In this document: one piece after another, positions 26,318 through 34,057 of the stretch | How the letters are laid out: every line of letters starts with the position of its first letter | How positions within the stretch are numbered: the stretch's first letter is position 1 | Assembly: GCA_944323425.1 (NCBI GenBank) | Contig: CALUSL010000001.1 | Location: 124,001-188,000, forward strand | DNA length: 64,000 nucleotides | Direction: 5' to 3' | Source of the DNA: Candidatus Gastranaerophilales bacterium | GTDB taxonomy: Bacteria > Cyanobacteriota > Vampirovibrionia > Gastranaerophilales > Gastranaerophilaceae | The notes under the pieces: model-generated | What the model was told of the DNA's origin: nothing | Seen by the model: the letters and a program-made list of their open reading frames with translations, nothing else | Database searches by the model: none | Translations under genes and position numbers: made by a program

Positions 26318-26395
26318 ATAAATCTCCCGTATAGTCCGTGAAAATCATCTTCTATCTAATTACTTGTTAAAATTATATCATCAGGGAGTTTATCG

Positions 26396-26424
26396 TTGCA
26401 ACTATTGAAAAATTGAGTTATACT
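26396..26424 (+). promoter_or_regulatory. hpf promoter (-35 TTGCAA, -10 TATACT)
   Basis: TTGCAA (26396-26401), exactly 17 bp, then TATACT (26419-26424), ending 29 bp before the hpf start codon. The best-formed sigma-70 type promoter I found in the window. Confidence 0.8.
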
Positions 26425-26453
26425 AGATAAGTATCATTTTATTGGAGGCTTGT

Positions 26454-26834
26454 ATGCGCATATACGTAAACGGTAGAAACATTGAAATCACAGACGCAAT
26501 TAAAGCTTATGCGAAAGAAAAAATTGGCAAAGTAGCCAATCACTATGACCAGATTGAGGGTATTGACATTGTACTGTCAGTAATCAAAAACCCCAGCGTG
26601 GCGCAAAGTCATACGGCAGAAGTTACCTGTAAATTTGTTGGCGGCTCTGTGCATGTTACGGAATCTGCAGAATCAATGTATGCAAGTATTGACCTTGTTG
26701 CAGACAAACTGGACAGACAGGTAAAAAAATTCAAAGACAAAAATTTAAAATCAAAAGCAAAAACTAATTCTATCAGAACAGATGTTGTTCCTGATGAAGA
26801 ATCACAAGAAACAGAAGAAGTTAGCGCAGAATAA
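26454..26834 (+). CDS. hpf: Ribosome hibernation promoting factor, short form
   Basis: 126 residues from the ATG at 26454, chosen because GGAGG lies 5 bp ahead (a TTG at 26442 is inside that site). The fold is the HPF/YfiA N-terminal domain: RIYVNGRNIEITDAIKAYAK, EKIGKVANHYDQIEGIDIVL, SAESMYASIDLVADKLDRQVKKFKDK. It ends in a charged tail (VVPDEESQETEEV) without the C-terminal dimerisation domain of long HPF. It inactivates ribosomes in stationary phase. Has its own promoter and terminator. Confidence 0.93.
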   Translation: MRIYVNGRNIEITDAIKAYAKEKIGKVANHYDQIEGIDIVLSVIKNPSVAQSHTAEVTCKFVGGSVHVTESAESMYASIDLVADKLDRQVKKFKDKNLKSKAKTNSIRTDVVPDEESQETEEVSAE

Positions 26835-26853
26835 GCCTGATTTTTATGAATAG

Positions 26854-26888
26854 AAAAACGCCGTTCGTTTTAAACGTTCGGCGTTTTT
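26854..26888 (+). terminator. Terminator after hpf
   Basis: AAAAACGCCG / CGGCGTTTTT arms around a short inner repeat, 20 bp after the hpf stop codon, ending in a T run. Confidence 0.88.
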
Positions 26889-27015
26889 AACATTTTGTAG
26901 ATGCTTTTTTGCTTTAAACGGCGCAAATACTTTATAAATATTATGTACAATTCCCGAAACATTTGATATTATAAATATATTCAGAATAATGGTCATAATG
27001 ACAAGGATAAAATTT

Positions 27016-27894
27016 ATGAAAAATGTAGTAATTTTTGCTGACAGAGATTCAGCCGAACTTGAAAAAATTTTAGCTGACAATGAAGAATTGAACGTCAGAA
27101 CTCTCGGTATTGATGAGTTAAAAGACGCACAGAAATATAATCCTTCAGTTATTATTTTAAATTGTAATGATGAAAAGCTCAAAGAAGTAGCTATGGTGAC
27201 TAAACTGGCTGCGCCTACTCTTGTAGCTGCTGATAAGTTTGCTCACGACATTGTTTTTAGAGGAGATTCTTATGACTTTGTGAATTCTCCTGTCGATGCA
27301 GGTGAATTTAAGCTAAGAGTTAAAAATCTTTTGAAAATTAAAGAGTTGAAAGAAACAATAAATCAGGTTTCTACAACAGATGAACTTACAGGTCTGCACA
27401 ACAGAAAATATCTCCATGAAAGACTTGAAGCTGAAATGTCACGTGCAAAAAGATATGACACAAAGCTTTCTTGCCTTTTGCTCGACATAGACTTTTTTAA
27501 AGTTGTTAATGATATGTATGGGTATGACTGGGGCGATGTTCTGTTAAAGAAAATTGCAGAAATGCTCAAAGGATTTATCAGAAAAGAAGATATTTTAACC
27601 AGATACGGCGATGAAGAATTTATTGTTATTCTGCCCAATACACCTGAAGAAAATGCATTTTTGTTTGCTGAACGTTTCAGAAGAGATATTGAAAAAATGG
27701 AATTCATTCCAGCAGGTGAAGAAGAAAAGCATCCGATTACTATCTCAGGCGGTATTTCTTCTTTTCCATTTCTTGAAAATGTTGATGAAGATGCTAATAC
27801 GCTCATCAGATACGCTGAACACGCTCTTTATAACGCTAAAAAACGCGGCAAAAATAAAATCGTTCAGTTCTCTCAGATTAACATAGACTATTAA
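27016..27894 (+). CDS. GGDEF-domain protein with degenerate receiver (diguanylate cyclase-like)
   Basis: 292 residues from MKNVVIFADRD (start chosen for AAGGAT about 8 bp upstream; an earlier ATG at 26989 exists). Residues 1-112 look like a response-regulator receiver, but the phospho-acceptor position in SVIILNCND is not Asp, so phosphorylation is unlikely. The GGDEF domain follows: TTDELTGLHNRKYL, LLLDIDFFKVVND, then RYGDEEF in place of GGDEF. The inhibitory I-site RxxD is present five residues before (RKED-ILTRY). If active it makes c-di-GMP, which controls motility against attachment, relevant beside flagellar genes. The changed second glycine leaves catalysis uncertain. Confidence 0.9.
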   Translation: MKNVVIFADRDSAELEKILADNEELNVRTLGIDELKDAQKYNPSVIILNCNDEKLKEVAMVTKLAAPTLVAADKFAHDIVFRGDSYDFVNSPVDAGEFKLRVKNLLKIKELKETINQVSTTDELTGLHNRKYLHERLEAEMSRAKRYDTKLSCLLLDIDFFKVVNDMYGYDWGDVLLKKIAEMLKGFIRKEDILTRYGDEEFIVILPNTPEENAFLFAERFRRDIEKMEFIPAGEEEKHPITISGGISSFPFLENVDEDANTLIRYAEHALYNAKKRGKNKIVQFSQINIDY

Positions 27895-27912
27895 TAATTC
27901 ATAAACTAAATT

Positions 27913-27946
27913 AAAAAAATCACACTGTATCTGGTGTGATTTTTTT
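27913..27946 (+). terminator. Terminator after the GGDEF gene
   Basis: AAAAAAATCACAC / GTGTGATTTTTTT, 13-bp perfect stem with 8-base loop and T run, 19 bp after the stop codon; can work on both strands. Confidence 0.9.
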
Positions 27947-27966
27947 ATATAAAATTATTCATAAAA

Positions 27967-28056
27967 AAGCAAGTTAGCCAACTTTAAACCAAACCATTAA
28001 AAACTTTTTTATCGCAACCCCGAAAAAAGTGTCCGGTTGTCAACTAACTCGCTTTA
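27967..28056. other. Short element bounded by AAGCAAGTTAG / CTAACTCGCTT inverted repeats
   Basis: In the 300-bp gap between two converging genes, after the first terminator, 11-bp arms (one mismatch) bound an 90-bp stretch with CCAAC near the left end and GGTTG near the right, and a short AAAAACTTTTTT core. No coding potential. Could be a small RNA with its own fold, or a remnant of a mobile element. Nothing in it identifies which. Confidence 0.3.
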
Positions 28057-28146
28057 TAATAATAACTCTTTTTTCAGGCTATTTCACCACCCGAAAGGAT
28101 AATCTTTTTTTGAAACAATTTAATGCTACAGAATTAGTATAAAAAT

Positions 28147-28169
28147 GGGCGTATTTTCTAAATACGCCC
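28147..28169 (-). terminator. Terminator of the glgC-thioredoxin-prepilin unit
   Basis: GGGCGTATTT-TCT-AAATACGCCC with a T run on the minus strand, 35 bp after the prepilin stop codon. Confidence 0.85.
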
Positions 28170-28204
28170 CATTTGCGAGTATTACTTCTATTAAAAAGTA
28201 CTTC

Positions 28205-28780
28205 TTACCAGTAATTCATTTGCCATCCGTCTTCAATAATATCTTTGACCAGACAGTCGTCACTATTACCTTCTTTAGGTACTATTTTCTCTTTTTCTTT
28301 ATCTAGCTGTAATGTGAAATAATCAACACCATATACGTTTGGCTTTTCCAGTGCATTTACGTCTACAGCTATATCGCAGGTTGTTGCAGTACAATTTTCT
28401 AAAGCCAAACTCGTTCCATCAAGTAATAATATCGGTGTTGAGTTCGGTGCAGCACCGGTTCCGCCGTCCAGTGTTCCGTAGCTGTCTGCAAAACAGTTAT
28501 TCTTTCGATCTCCTTCACATTTGTATGCGATTAAAAGATATTCCGCAAAATCGTCTATAGTCAAATTCGTAAAGTTCCATTTTGAGATTGGTCCTTTTTC
28601 TTCAGTCATAAAGTCCAAATTTTGCTCAAGAGTTACATAAGCTTTTTTTAGTTTTGTGACATATTCGTTCTTTTGTGTATACTTTTTCAACGGCGGTATC
28701 GTAATAGCTGCTACAACGCCAATAATAGTTAGCGTAATCAGAACTTCACTAAATGTCATTGCTAATTTTCTATTCATCAT
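28205..28780 (-). CDS. Type IV prepilin-like protein
   Basis: 191 residues. N-terminal class III signal: NRKLAMTFSEVLITLTIIGV, cleaved before MTFSE by a PilD-type peptidase, with the conserved Glu at mature position 4 to 5, then a long hydrophobic helix. The rest is a globular pilin head with several cysteines (YKCEGDRKNNCF, ENCTATTCD). The motif style is common in Melainabacteria. The start is the ATG overlapping the stop codon of the thioredoxin gene (ATGA), so translation is coupled. Possible roles are a minor pilin or a type II secretion pseudopilin; no machinery genes are near. Confidence 0.85.
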   Translation of the reverse strand: MMNRKLAMTFSEVLITLTIIGVVAAITIPPLKKYTQKNEYVTKLKKAYVTLEQNLDFMTEEKGPISKWNFTNLTIDDFAEYLLIAYKCEGDRKNNCFADSYGTLDGGTGAAPNSTPILLLDGTSLALENCTATTCDIAVDVNALEKPNVYGVDYFTLQLDKEKEKIVPKEGNSDDCLVKDIIEDGWQMNYW

Positions 28781-29238
28781 TTGCAAGTGCTGCCTTTCTG
28801 TATTAATTCTCTTATTTTTGCATATCTGCCAACTTCTGTGCTAAGTGATTTTACACTATCAAGGTATGGTGAGTCAATGTGCACTCTGTTATCATAATGC
28901 GGGTCGATGATGTAGACGGTCGGAAATCCTGATATTCTGTATTCGTCTACCATTTTTTTGTTTTCTTCAGATTCTACATTTAGAAGTACTACATTAAATT
29001 TATCTTTATAAATATTTCTTACCGAATCGAGTTTTGGCATAAATCTAACACAGTATGTGCACCAATCTGCATAAAAAACAGCGATTATCGGCTTATCTTC
29101 TTTTGCTGCTTTTTCATACGTCATTCCCAAATCGTAATCCGAAGGTTTCAAGTCTTTTTTTGGTGCTACAGCCATACAGCCCGTAACTGTAATTCCGGCT
29201 AAAAATAATACCACTAATGATATTATAAATTTTTTCAT
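28777..29238 (-). CDS. Thioredoxin-fold lipoprotein
   Basis: 153 residues. Lipoprotein signal: hydrophobic IISLVVLFLAGITVTGC with the lipidated Cys after VTG. The thioredoxin fold follows: VFYADWCTYCVRFMP carries the CxxC active site and GFPTVYIIDP the cis-proline. Acts on disulfides on the outer face of the cytoplasmic membrane. Next to a cysteine-containing prepilin, it may help that protein fold. Overlaps glgC upstream and the prepilin downstream by 4 bases each, which makes a tightly coupled unit. Confidence 0.9.
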   Translation of the reverse strand: MKKFIISLVVLFLAGITVTGCMAVAPKKDLKPSDYDLGMTYEKAAKEDKPIIAVFYADWCTYCVRFMPKLDSVRNIYKDKFNVVLLNVESEENKKMVDEYRISGFPTVYIIDPHYDNRVHIDSPYLDSVKSLSTEVGRYAKIRELIQKGSTCK

Positions 29239-30470
29239 AATTTTGCTCCTTTGGGGACTACTGTTACCCCGTTTTCTGATACGTAAAAACCTCTTGCTAA
29301 ATCTTCTTCTTTGTCGAATCCTATTTTTGTATACGGTGGAATATCTACATTTTTGTCAATAATTGCTTTCGAAATATGTGAATGTCTTCCTACATTGACA
29401 TTTTCCATCAAAATAGAATCCACAACGCTGGAAAAACTATTTATTCGTACTTTTGGTGAAAGCACACATCTGGAAAGTGTTCCTCCAGAGATTATGCAGC
29501 CTTCTGATACCATTGAGTTCGTCGCCAGTCCACGTCTTTCTAACTCTTCCCAGATGAATTTTGCCGGGGGATAGTTATAGTTAAATGTTCTAAGCGGCCA
29601 TTCCTGTGAGTATAAATTTAATTCCGGATCATATTCAAGCAAGTCCATATTTGCCTGCCAGTATGCGTCTATTGTGCCCACATCCCGCCAGTATCCTCGT
29701 TCTGACTCTTCCATTCCCTTAAATTCATTCTGGGCAAAATCATATACATATATTATGTCACCCTGTGAAAGCATTCTGGGGATAATATTCTTCCCGAAAT
29801 CATGGTATGATTCTTTATTTTCAGAGTCCTGCATTAATTCATTGACTAGCTTTTCCTTATTAAATATATAATTACCCATTGATGCAAGACACTTTGTTTC
29901 ATCACCGGGAATCGGACGAGGTCTGCTCTTAGGTTTTTCAATAAAACCGGTCAGTCTCCAGTTTTCATCAACTTCTATGATGCCGTATTCCCCTGCCTGT
30001 TCAATAGGTATGGGAATTGCTGAAATTGTGAGATCTGCATTATGATTTTTGTGATATTTGAGCATCGCATATACATCCATTTTGTATATATGATCTCCGC
30101 CAAATACACATACGTATTTAAATTCTTCATCAGTAATATGATGGATGTTTTGATAAACAGCATCTGCCGTACCTCTATACCAGTTGCCGTCTATTCTCAT
30201 CTGTGCAGGAACAAGATCAACATATTGATTTATTATTGGTGACAACGGCCAGGAACGCGCAATATGCTTGTTTAAAGAATCAGATTTATATTGGGTAAGT
30301 ATTTTGAGTTTATAAAATCCGGAATTTATAAAATTATTAATTACAAAATCTATAATTCTATATCTTCCTCCAAAAGGAACAGCCGGTTTTGCTCTGTCTC
30401 TCGTGAGCGGATATAGTCTTTTACCTTCACCACCGGCAAGTATCATAACCAGTGTATCTTCAACAGCCAT
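29235..30470 (-). CDS. glgC: Glucose-1-phosphate adenylyltransferase
   Basis: 411 residues. N-terminal nucleotidyltransferase: LAGGEGKRLYPLTRDRAKPA (ATP site) and VPFGGRYRIIDF, then WYRGTADAVYQNIH, GDHIYKMDY-type motif (GGDHIYKMDVYAM) and FIEKPKSRP. C-terminal left-handed beta-helix with SEGCIISGGTLSRCVLS. Makes ADP-glucose for glycogen synthesis. First gene of a three-gene unit whose other members (thioredoxin lipoprotein, prepilin) are unrelated in function. Confidence 0.95.
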   Translation of the reverse strand: MAVEDTLVMILAGGEGKRLYPLTRDRAKPAVPFGGRYRIIDFVINNFINSGFYKLKILTQYKSDSLNKHIARSWPLSPIINQYVDLVPAQMRIDGNWYRGTADAVYQNIHHITDEEFKYVCVFGGDHIYKMDVYAMLKYHKNHNADLTISAIPIPIEQAGEYGIIEVDENWRLTGFIEKPKSRPRPIPGDETKCLASMGNYIFNKEKLVNELMQDSENKESYHDFGKNIIPRMLSQGDIIYVYDFAQNEFKGMEESERGYWRDVGTIDAYWQANMDLLEYDPELNLYSQEWPLRTFNYNYPPAKFIWEELERRGLATNSMVSEGCIISGGTLSRCVLSPKVRINSFSSVVDSILMENVNVGRHSHISKAIIDKNVDIPPYTKIGFDKEEDLARGFYVSENGVTVVPKGAKL

Positions 30471-30660
30471 GCGTCCTCTATCTTTCCTTAAGCTTCTCTA
30501 AAATTATAGCACAGCGTTTGATTTTAACAAAATTGTATACTTTATTTTCAGTATGTAACGAAATGTAACGATATATACGAAGTATGAAATTTGTATATAC
30601 TTAATGTTTTTATATAAATGTAAGTAAGTAAAAAAAGAATCTCTAAAGGAGACATTAATT

Positions 30661-31350
30661 ATGGGTATGGCAGCATCGCAAGCAAGATTATTAACATTGA
30701 CAGCAAGAAAATCAGATCTTGAGTTTCGCGCACAGCAGATAACAAACTCAGAAATGATATTAGCAATGCAAACAGAAGTTGCAGCGAAAGAATACTCAAA
30801 CGCAATGTCAAATACAAAATATCAGGTCAATACATATACAAGCGACTCTGACAAACAAACAGTATGGGCAGACATGACAGCAGAACAGTTGTTCGGAGTA
30901 ATGGGTTACGGAATGAGAAGCGACAACGGAGAAAAAATCACGTTGCAGAACTATGAAGAACTTCTTGCAAACGGAGACTCTATGGCACAGAAAATTCAGC
31001 AGTCCGGTATGGTTGTAAAAGATGAAAATGGAGCCAATGCTTGGACAAAAAGCACGAGTGTAACAAAATTCTTCCTGACAACAGTAGGCGGCGGTCTTTT
31101 GAACGCAGACGGCGCTGACACAAGCATATCAGGTGACGAAAACATAACAACTACATATGATACATCAGACGACGCAGCAGCACAGGCAAAATATGACCAG
31201 AAAATGGCAAGAATAGAAGTAAAAGAAAAACAATTACAAATAGACCTTGAACAAATCAAAAACCAGCAGAAAGCATGTGATACAGAAATCGATAGTATCC
31301 AGAAAATCATAGACAAAAACATCGATAGAACCTTCAAAGTATTCAGCTAA
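30661..31350 (+). CDS. Orphan protein starting MGMAASQARLLTLTARKSDL, coiled-coil C-terminus
   Basis: 229 residues, no family known to me. The N-terminal 30 residues (MGMAASQARLLTLTARKSDL) form a helix rich in A, R and L; I believe this opening is frequent among gut Melainabacteria proteins but have not checked. The middle is Thr/Asp/Gly-rich and the last 60 residues are a strong coiled coil (IEVKEKQLQIDLEQIKNQQK). No signal peptide. Codons are strongly A-ending (gca, aca, aaa), different from neighbours, and the site AAAGGAGACATT gives efficient translation, both consistent with high expression. Helical ends around a variable centre recall flagellar or type III export substrates, which is only a suggestion. 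Confidence 0.7.
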   Translation: MGMAASQARLLTLTARKSDLEFRAQQITNSEMILAMQTEVAAKEYSNAMSNTKYQVNTYTSDSDKQTVWADMTAEQLFGVMGYGMRSDNGEKITLQNYEELLANGDSMAQKIQQSGMVVKDENGANAWTKSTSVTKFFLTTVGGGLLNADGADTSISGDENITTTYDTSDDAAAQAKYDQKMARIEVKEKQLQIDLEQIKNQQKACDTEIDSIQKIIDKNIDRTFKVFS

Positions 31351-31458
31351 GAACGAGAAGGCTAAGCAATAAGTAAAAAAGAAATAAGAGAAAAGTATAA
31401 AAGCTGAGCAATCAGCGAAACAGGCTACACGATGCAACCCTGATTTATAGAAATCAAA

Positions 31459-31485
31459 GGCGCCGGATAACGGCGCCCTTTTTTT
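31459..31485 (+). terminator. Strong terminator after the MGMAASQ protein
   Basis: GGCGCCG / CGGCGCC stem followed by eight T, about 110 bp after the stop codon. The 3' region before it is purine-rich and has no gene. Confidence 0.9.
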
Positions 31486-31519
31486 TATTTTATTGATGCT
31501 AGCTGAGCTGATTGTTTGT

Positions 31520-34057
31520 CTATTTTTCGTCTGCTATTTCAACAAGTTCTGAGAGAACAGGTTTCGGGAAGAATTTTGTGTAATCGGCAATTTTTGAAGT
31601 CTCAGAAGTAAGCACATTTAAATATTTTTCAGCTCTTGATACAGCAACATAAAACAGCCTTAACGCTTCGTTTTTTTCTCTTGGCTTTCTCCATATTTCA
31701 TTATAAACAATAGATTTCGGTGTTGTTTTACCCTCAAAGTTTCTTATTAAAATACCAAATCCGGGTTTATTGCCATATTGAAAATCAAAGTTTATATTTG
31801 TGTCCGGTTTAGGTAATGCTGCAGACAAAGAAAGTACAAACACATGCGGAAATTCCAGCCCTTTGCTTGCATGGATGGTCAGAATTTGAACAGCATTGAT
31901 ATTTGAGGATACTGTAGATGGAAACTCAAAATTTCTGTCATCTTTAATTTTTTCAATATATTCAAGAAACTTTTTAGTATTTACATAATTTCCCGCCTCT
32001 ATATAATCAGCAAGTATTTTTTCAAACACTCTGAGATTTCTCTCGGCAATTTTATTTTCCGTTGAAGAAGAAGGCTTGTAGGGAAGTATTGCATTTATGA
32101 GTTTGTAATAGCTTTGCATAAGGGAAAAATCCCTTCTCTTTAATTTAAGAATATTTATTGTTGATTGGATTTGTTCCAGATAATTTTTTGTTTGTTCATC
32201 TATTTTTAATTCGAGAGTAGGTTCCGCAAATCTTAATTTGTCGCAGAAATTCATTCTCTTCAACTCTTCGAACTCTTTCGTTTTGAGAATATGAGCATCA
32301 AGGGCTTGCTTTAAACGATATATTTGCGAATCAGAAAGCTTTATTTTCAGAATTCTTGTAAATGCTATTTCATCTGTGGCATCAGAAAAATACCTTAAAA
32401 GTGCGATAGCATTTCTGATAACGGGTTCATTAAAAAATCCTGTATTTACTTTCTTTACAGAAGGTATACCGGACCTGGTTAAAAATTTCTCAACAAGTTC
32501 AGCTTGTGAGTGAGATTTTACAAGGATTGCAAAATCTTTAAACTCAGCATTTTCTTCACTCTTTAAACGCAAGATTTCTTTAGCAATATACTTTGCCTCA
32601 GCGGCTTTTTGTTCATCTATATGTTCCGCACCGTAAAATTGCGTATATTTTACATATTTATTTTCTTCATCAGTCCTTTTAAATGCCTCAAGTGCTTCAT
32701 CGAGACAAAGATGTTCTTCTGTAACATAGTTCACTGCGTCGAGAACATAGTTAGTCGAACGATAATTTGTTTTCAGTCTGATTTCTTCATACTTTTTCCC
32801 GTATTTTTGCTCAATATATTTGTGTAAAACTTCCAAATTTTCCATCTGAGCAAATCTGAAGCCATATATGGACTGTTTTCTGTCTCCGACAAATGTTATA
32901 TCTGCATTATCAGGAGAGAGCAATAGTTTTATAAGTTCAAGCTGAGAGCCGTTAGTGTCCTGAAACTCATCTATAATCAGATGTTTAAAGTATTTCGAAT
33001 AGTATGCTCTTAAAAGTTCATTATGTTTAAATATATATATTGTTTTATTAATCAGGTCATCAAAATCAATTAAATCAGCCTTTTCCAACTCGTTACAGTA
33101 TATTGCATAAATCAATGCAATAACCTCTGTCAGATATTTTTCATAAGGCGCAATTTTTTCAAGGTTTTCAGGAAAACCGGCGGCATATCCCCAGAACTCT
33201 GCTTTTGTTTTTCCGTTTTTGTCCAGTATAAGTTTTTCTCCTGCAATTGCAGCAAAAGCACCCTTGTCCGTATTTTTCCCTTTTGCATCAGTTTTTATGT
33301 CCACAAATTTACAAAAATCATCAGAATATGGCTTCAAGTGTTCTGTCCAGCCGTTAATGTAGGCGTCTTTATCTGAAAATCCAAACGGCAGCGTTTTTAG
33401 TGTTTTTGAAAAATCGGATGTTGAGCGCAATGCTTTTTCAAAAAACTCCTCCGGCTCCAGTCCGAGTGATTTTATTTTTTTGATAATTTTGTATATCTCC
33501 TCAAAAATAGTATCAAGATTATCTATTTTATTGAGAATTTTAAGATTTCCCGCACTCAATATATCCGGATTTATGCCCAGTTTGGCAGATATCTCGCTGA
33601 TATTATCTATTGTTTTATATTCATTATATTTTATACGCTTGATTATATTTGTATAAACTGTCTCCAGCTCCTGTTCTTCACCCATTTTAAAAGCAGGTGA
33701 AAGACCGGCTTCGATAGAATGCTTTTTCAAAATTCTGCTGCAGAAACTGTGAAAAGTTGATACCCAGAGGTCATCAGAATCTATCCCGTTTTCTTCAAGC
33801 TCCTTAACGATTCTTCCTTTCATTTCTCCTGCAGCTTTGTCTGTAAATGTAATAACAAGAATATGTTTTGGCGCTTCTTCAACACCCTGTTTCATCAATT
33901 CAAAAACAAGTTTTACAAACCTTTTTGAAATTATTTTTGTCTTGCCTGTTCCAGCTCCGGCTACTATTTTTGTGCAGGTATTAACAGGATTTTCCACTGC
34001 TTTTTTCTGCTCTGCGTTTAAGCCGTCCGTAAATTTTTCGATAGAAAAATTAATCAT
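31520..34057 (-). CDS. UvrD/AddA-type helicase, no nuclease domain
   Basis: 845 residues from the ATG at 34057 (GGAGG 8 bp upstream, inside the end of the previous gene). Superfamily 1 motifs: Walker A AGAGTGKTKII, Ia ITFTDKAAGEM, II LIIDEFQDTNGSQ, III VGDRKQSIYGFR, V IHASKGLEFPHVF, VI LFYVAVSRAEKYL. Length and the STNYV region fit AddA/PcrA relatives, but the usual C-terminal nuclease of AddA is absent: the protein ends shortly after motif VI. Pairs with the AddB-like gene upstream (8-bp overlap). The two would process double-strand ends for recombination. Confidence 0.85.
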   Translation of the reverse strand: MINFSIEKFTDGLNAEQKKAVENPVNTCTKIVAGAGTGKTKIISKRFVKLVFELMKQGVEEAPKHILVITFTDKAAGEMKGRIVKELEENGIDSDDLWVSTFHSFCSRILKKHSIEAGLSPAFKMGEEQELETVYTNIIKRIKYNEYKTIDNISEISAKLGINPDILSAGNLKILNKIDNLDTIFEEIYKIIKKIKSLGLEPEEFFEKALRSTSDFSKTLKTLPFGFSDKDAYINGWTEHLKPYSDDFCKFVDIKTDAKGKNTDKGAFAAIAGEKLILDKNGKTKAEFWGYAAGFPENLEKIAPYEKYLTEVIALIYAIYCNELEKADLIDFDDLINKTIYIFKHNELLRAYYSKYFKHLIIDEFQDTNGSQLELIKLLLSPDNADITFVGDRKQSIYGFRFAQMENLEVLHKYIEQKYGKKYEEIRLKTNYRSTNYVLDAVNYVTEEHLCLDEALEAFKRTDEENKYVKYTQFYGAEHIDEQKAAEAKYIAKEILRLKSEENAEFKDFAILVKSHSQAELVEKFLTRSGIPSVKKVNTGFFNEPVIRNAIALLRYFSDATDEIAFTRILKIKLSDSQIYRLKQALDAHILKTKEFEELKRMNFCDKLRFAEPTLELKIDEQTKNYLEQIQSTINILKLKRRDFSLMQSYYKLINAILPYKPSSSTENKIAERNLRVFEKILADYIEAGNYVNTKKFLEYIEKIKDDRNFEFPSTVSSNINAVQILTIHASKGLEFPHVFVLSLSAALPKPDTNINFDFQYGNKPGFGILIRNFEGKTTPKSIVYNEIWRKPREKNEALRLFYVAVSRAEKYLNVLTSETSKIADYTKFFPKPVLSELVEIADEK

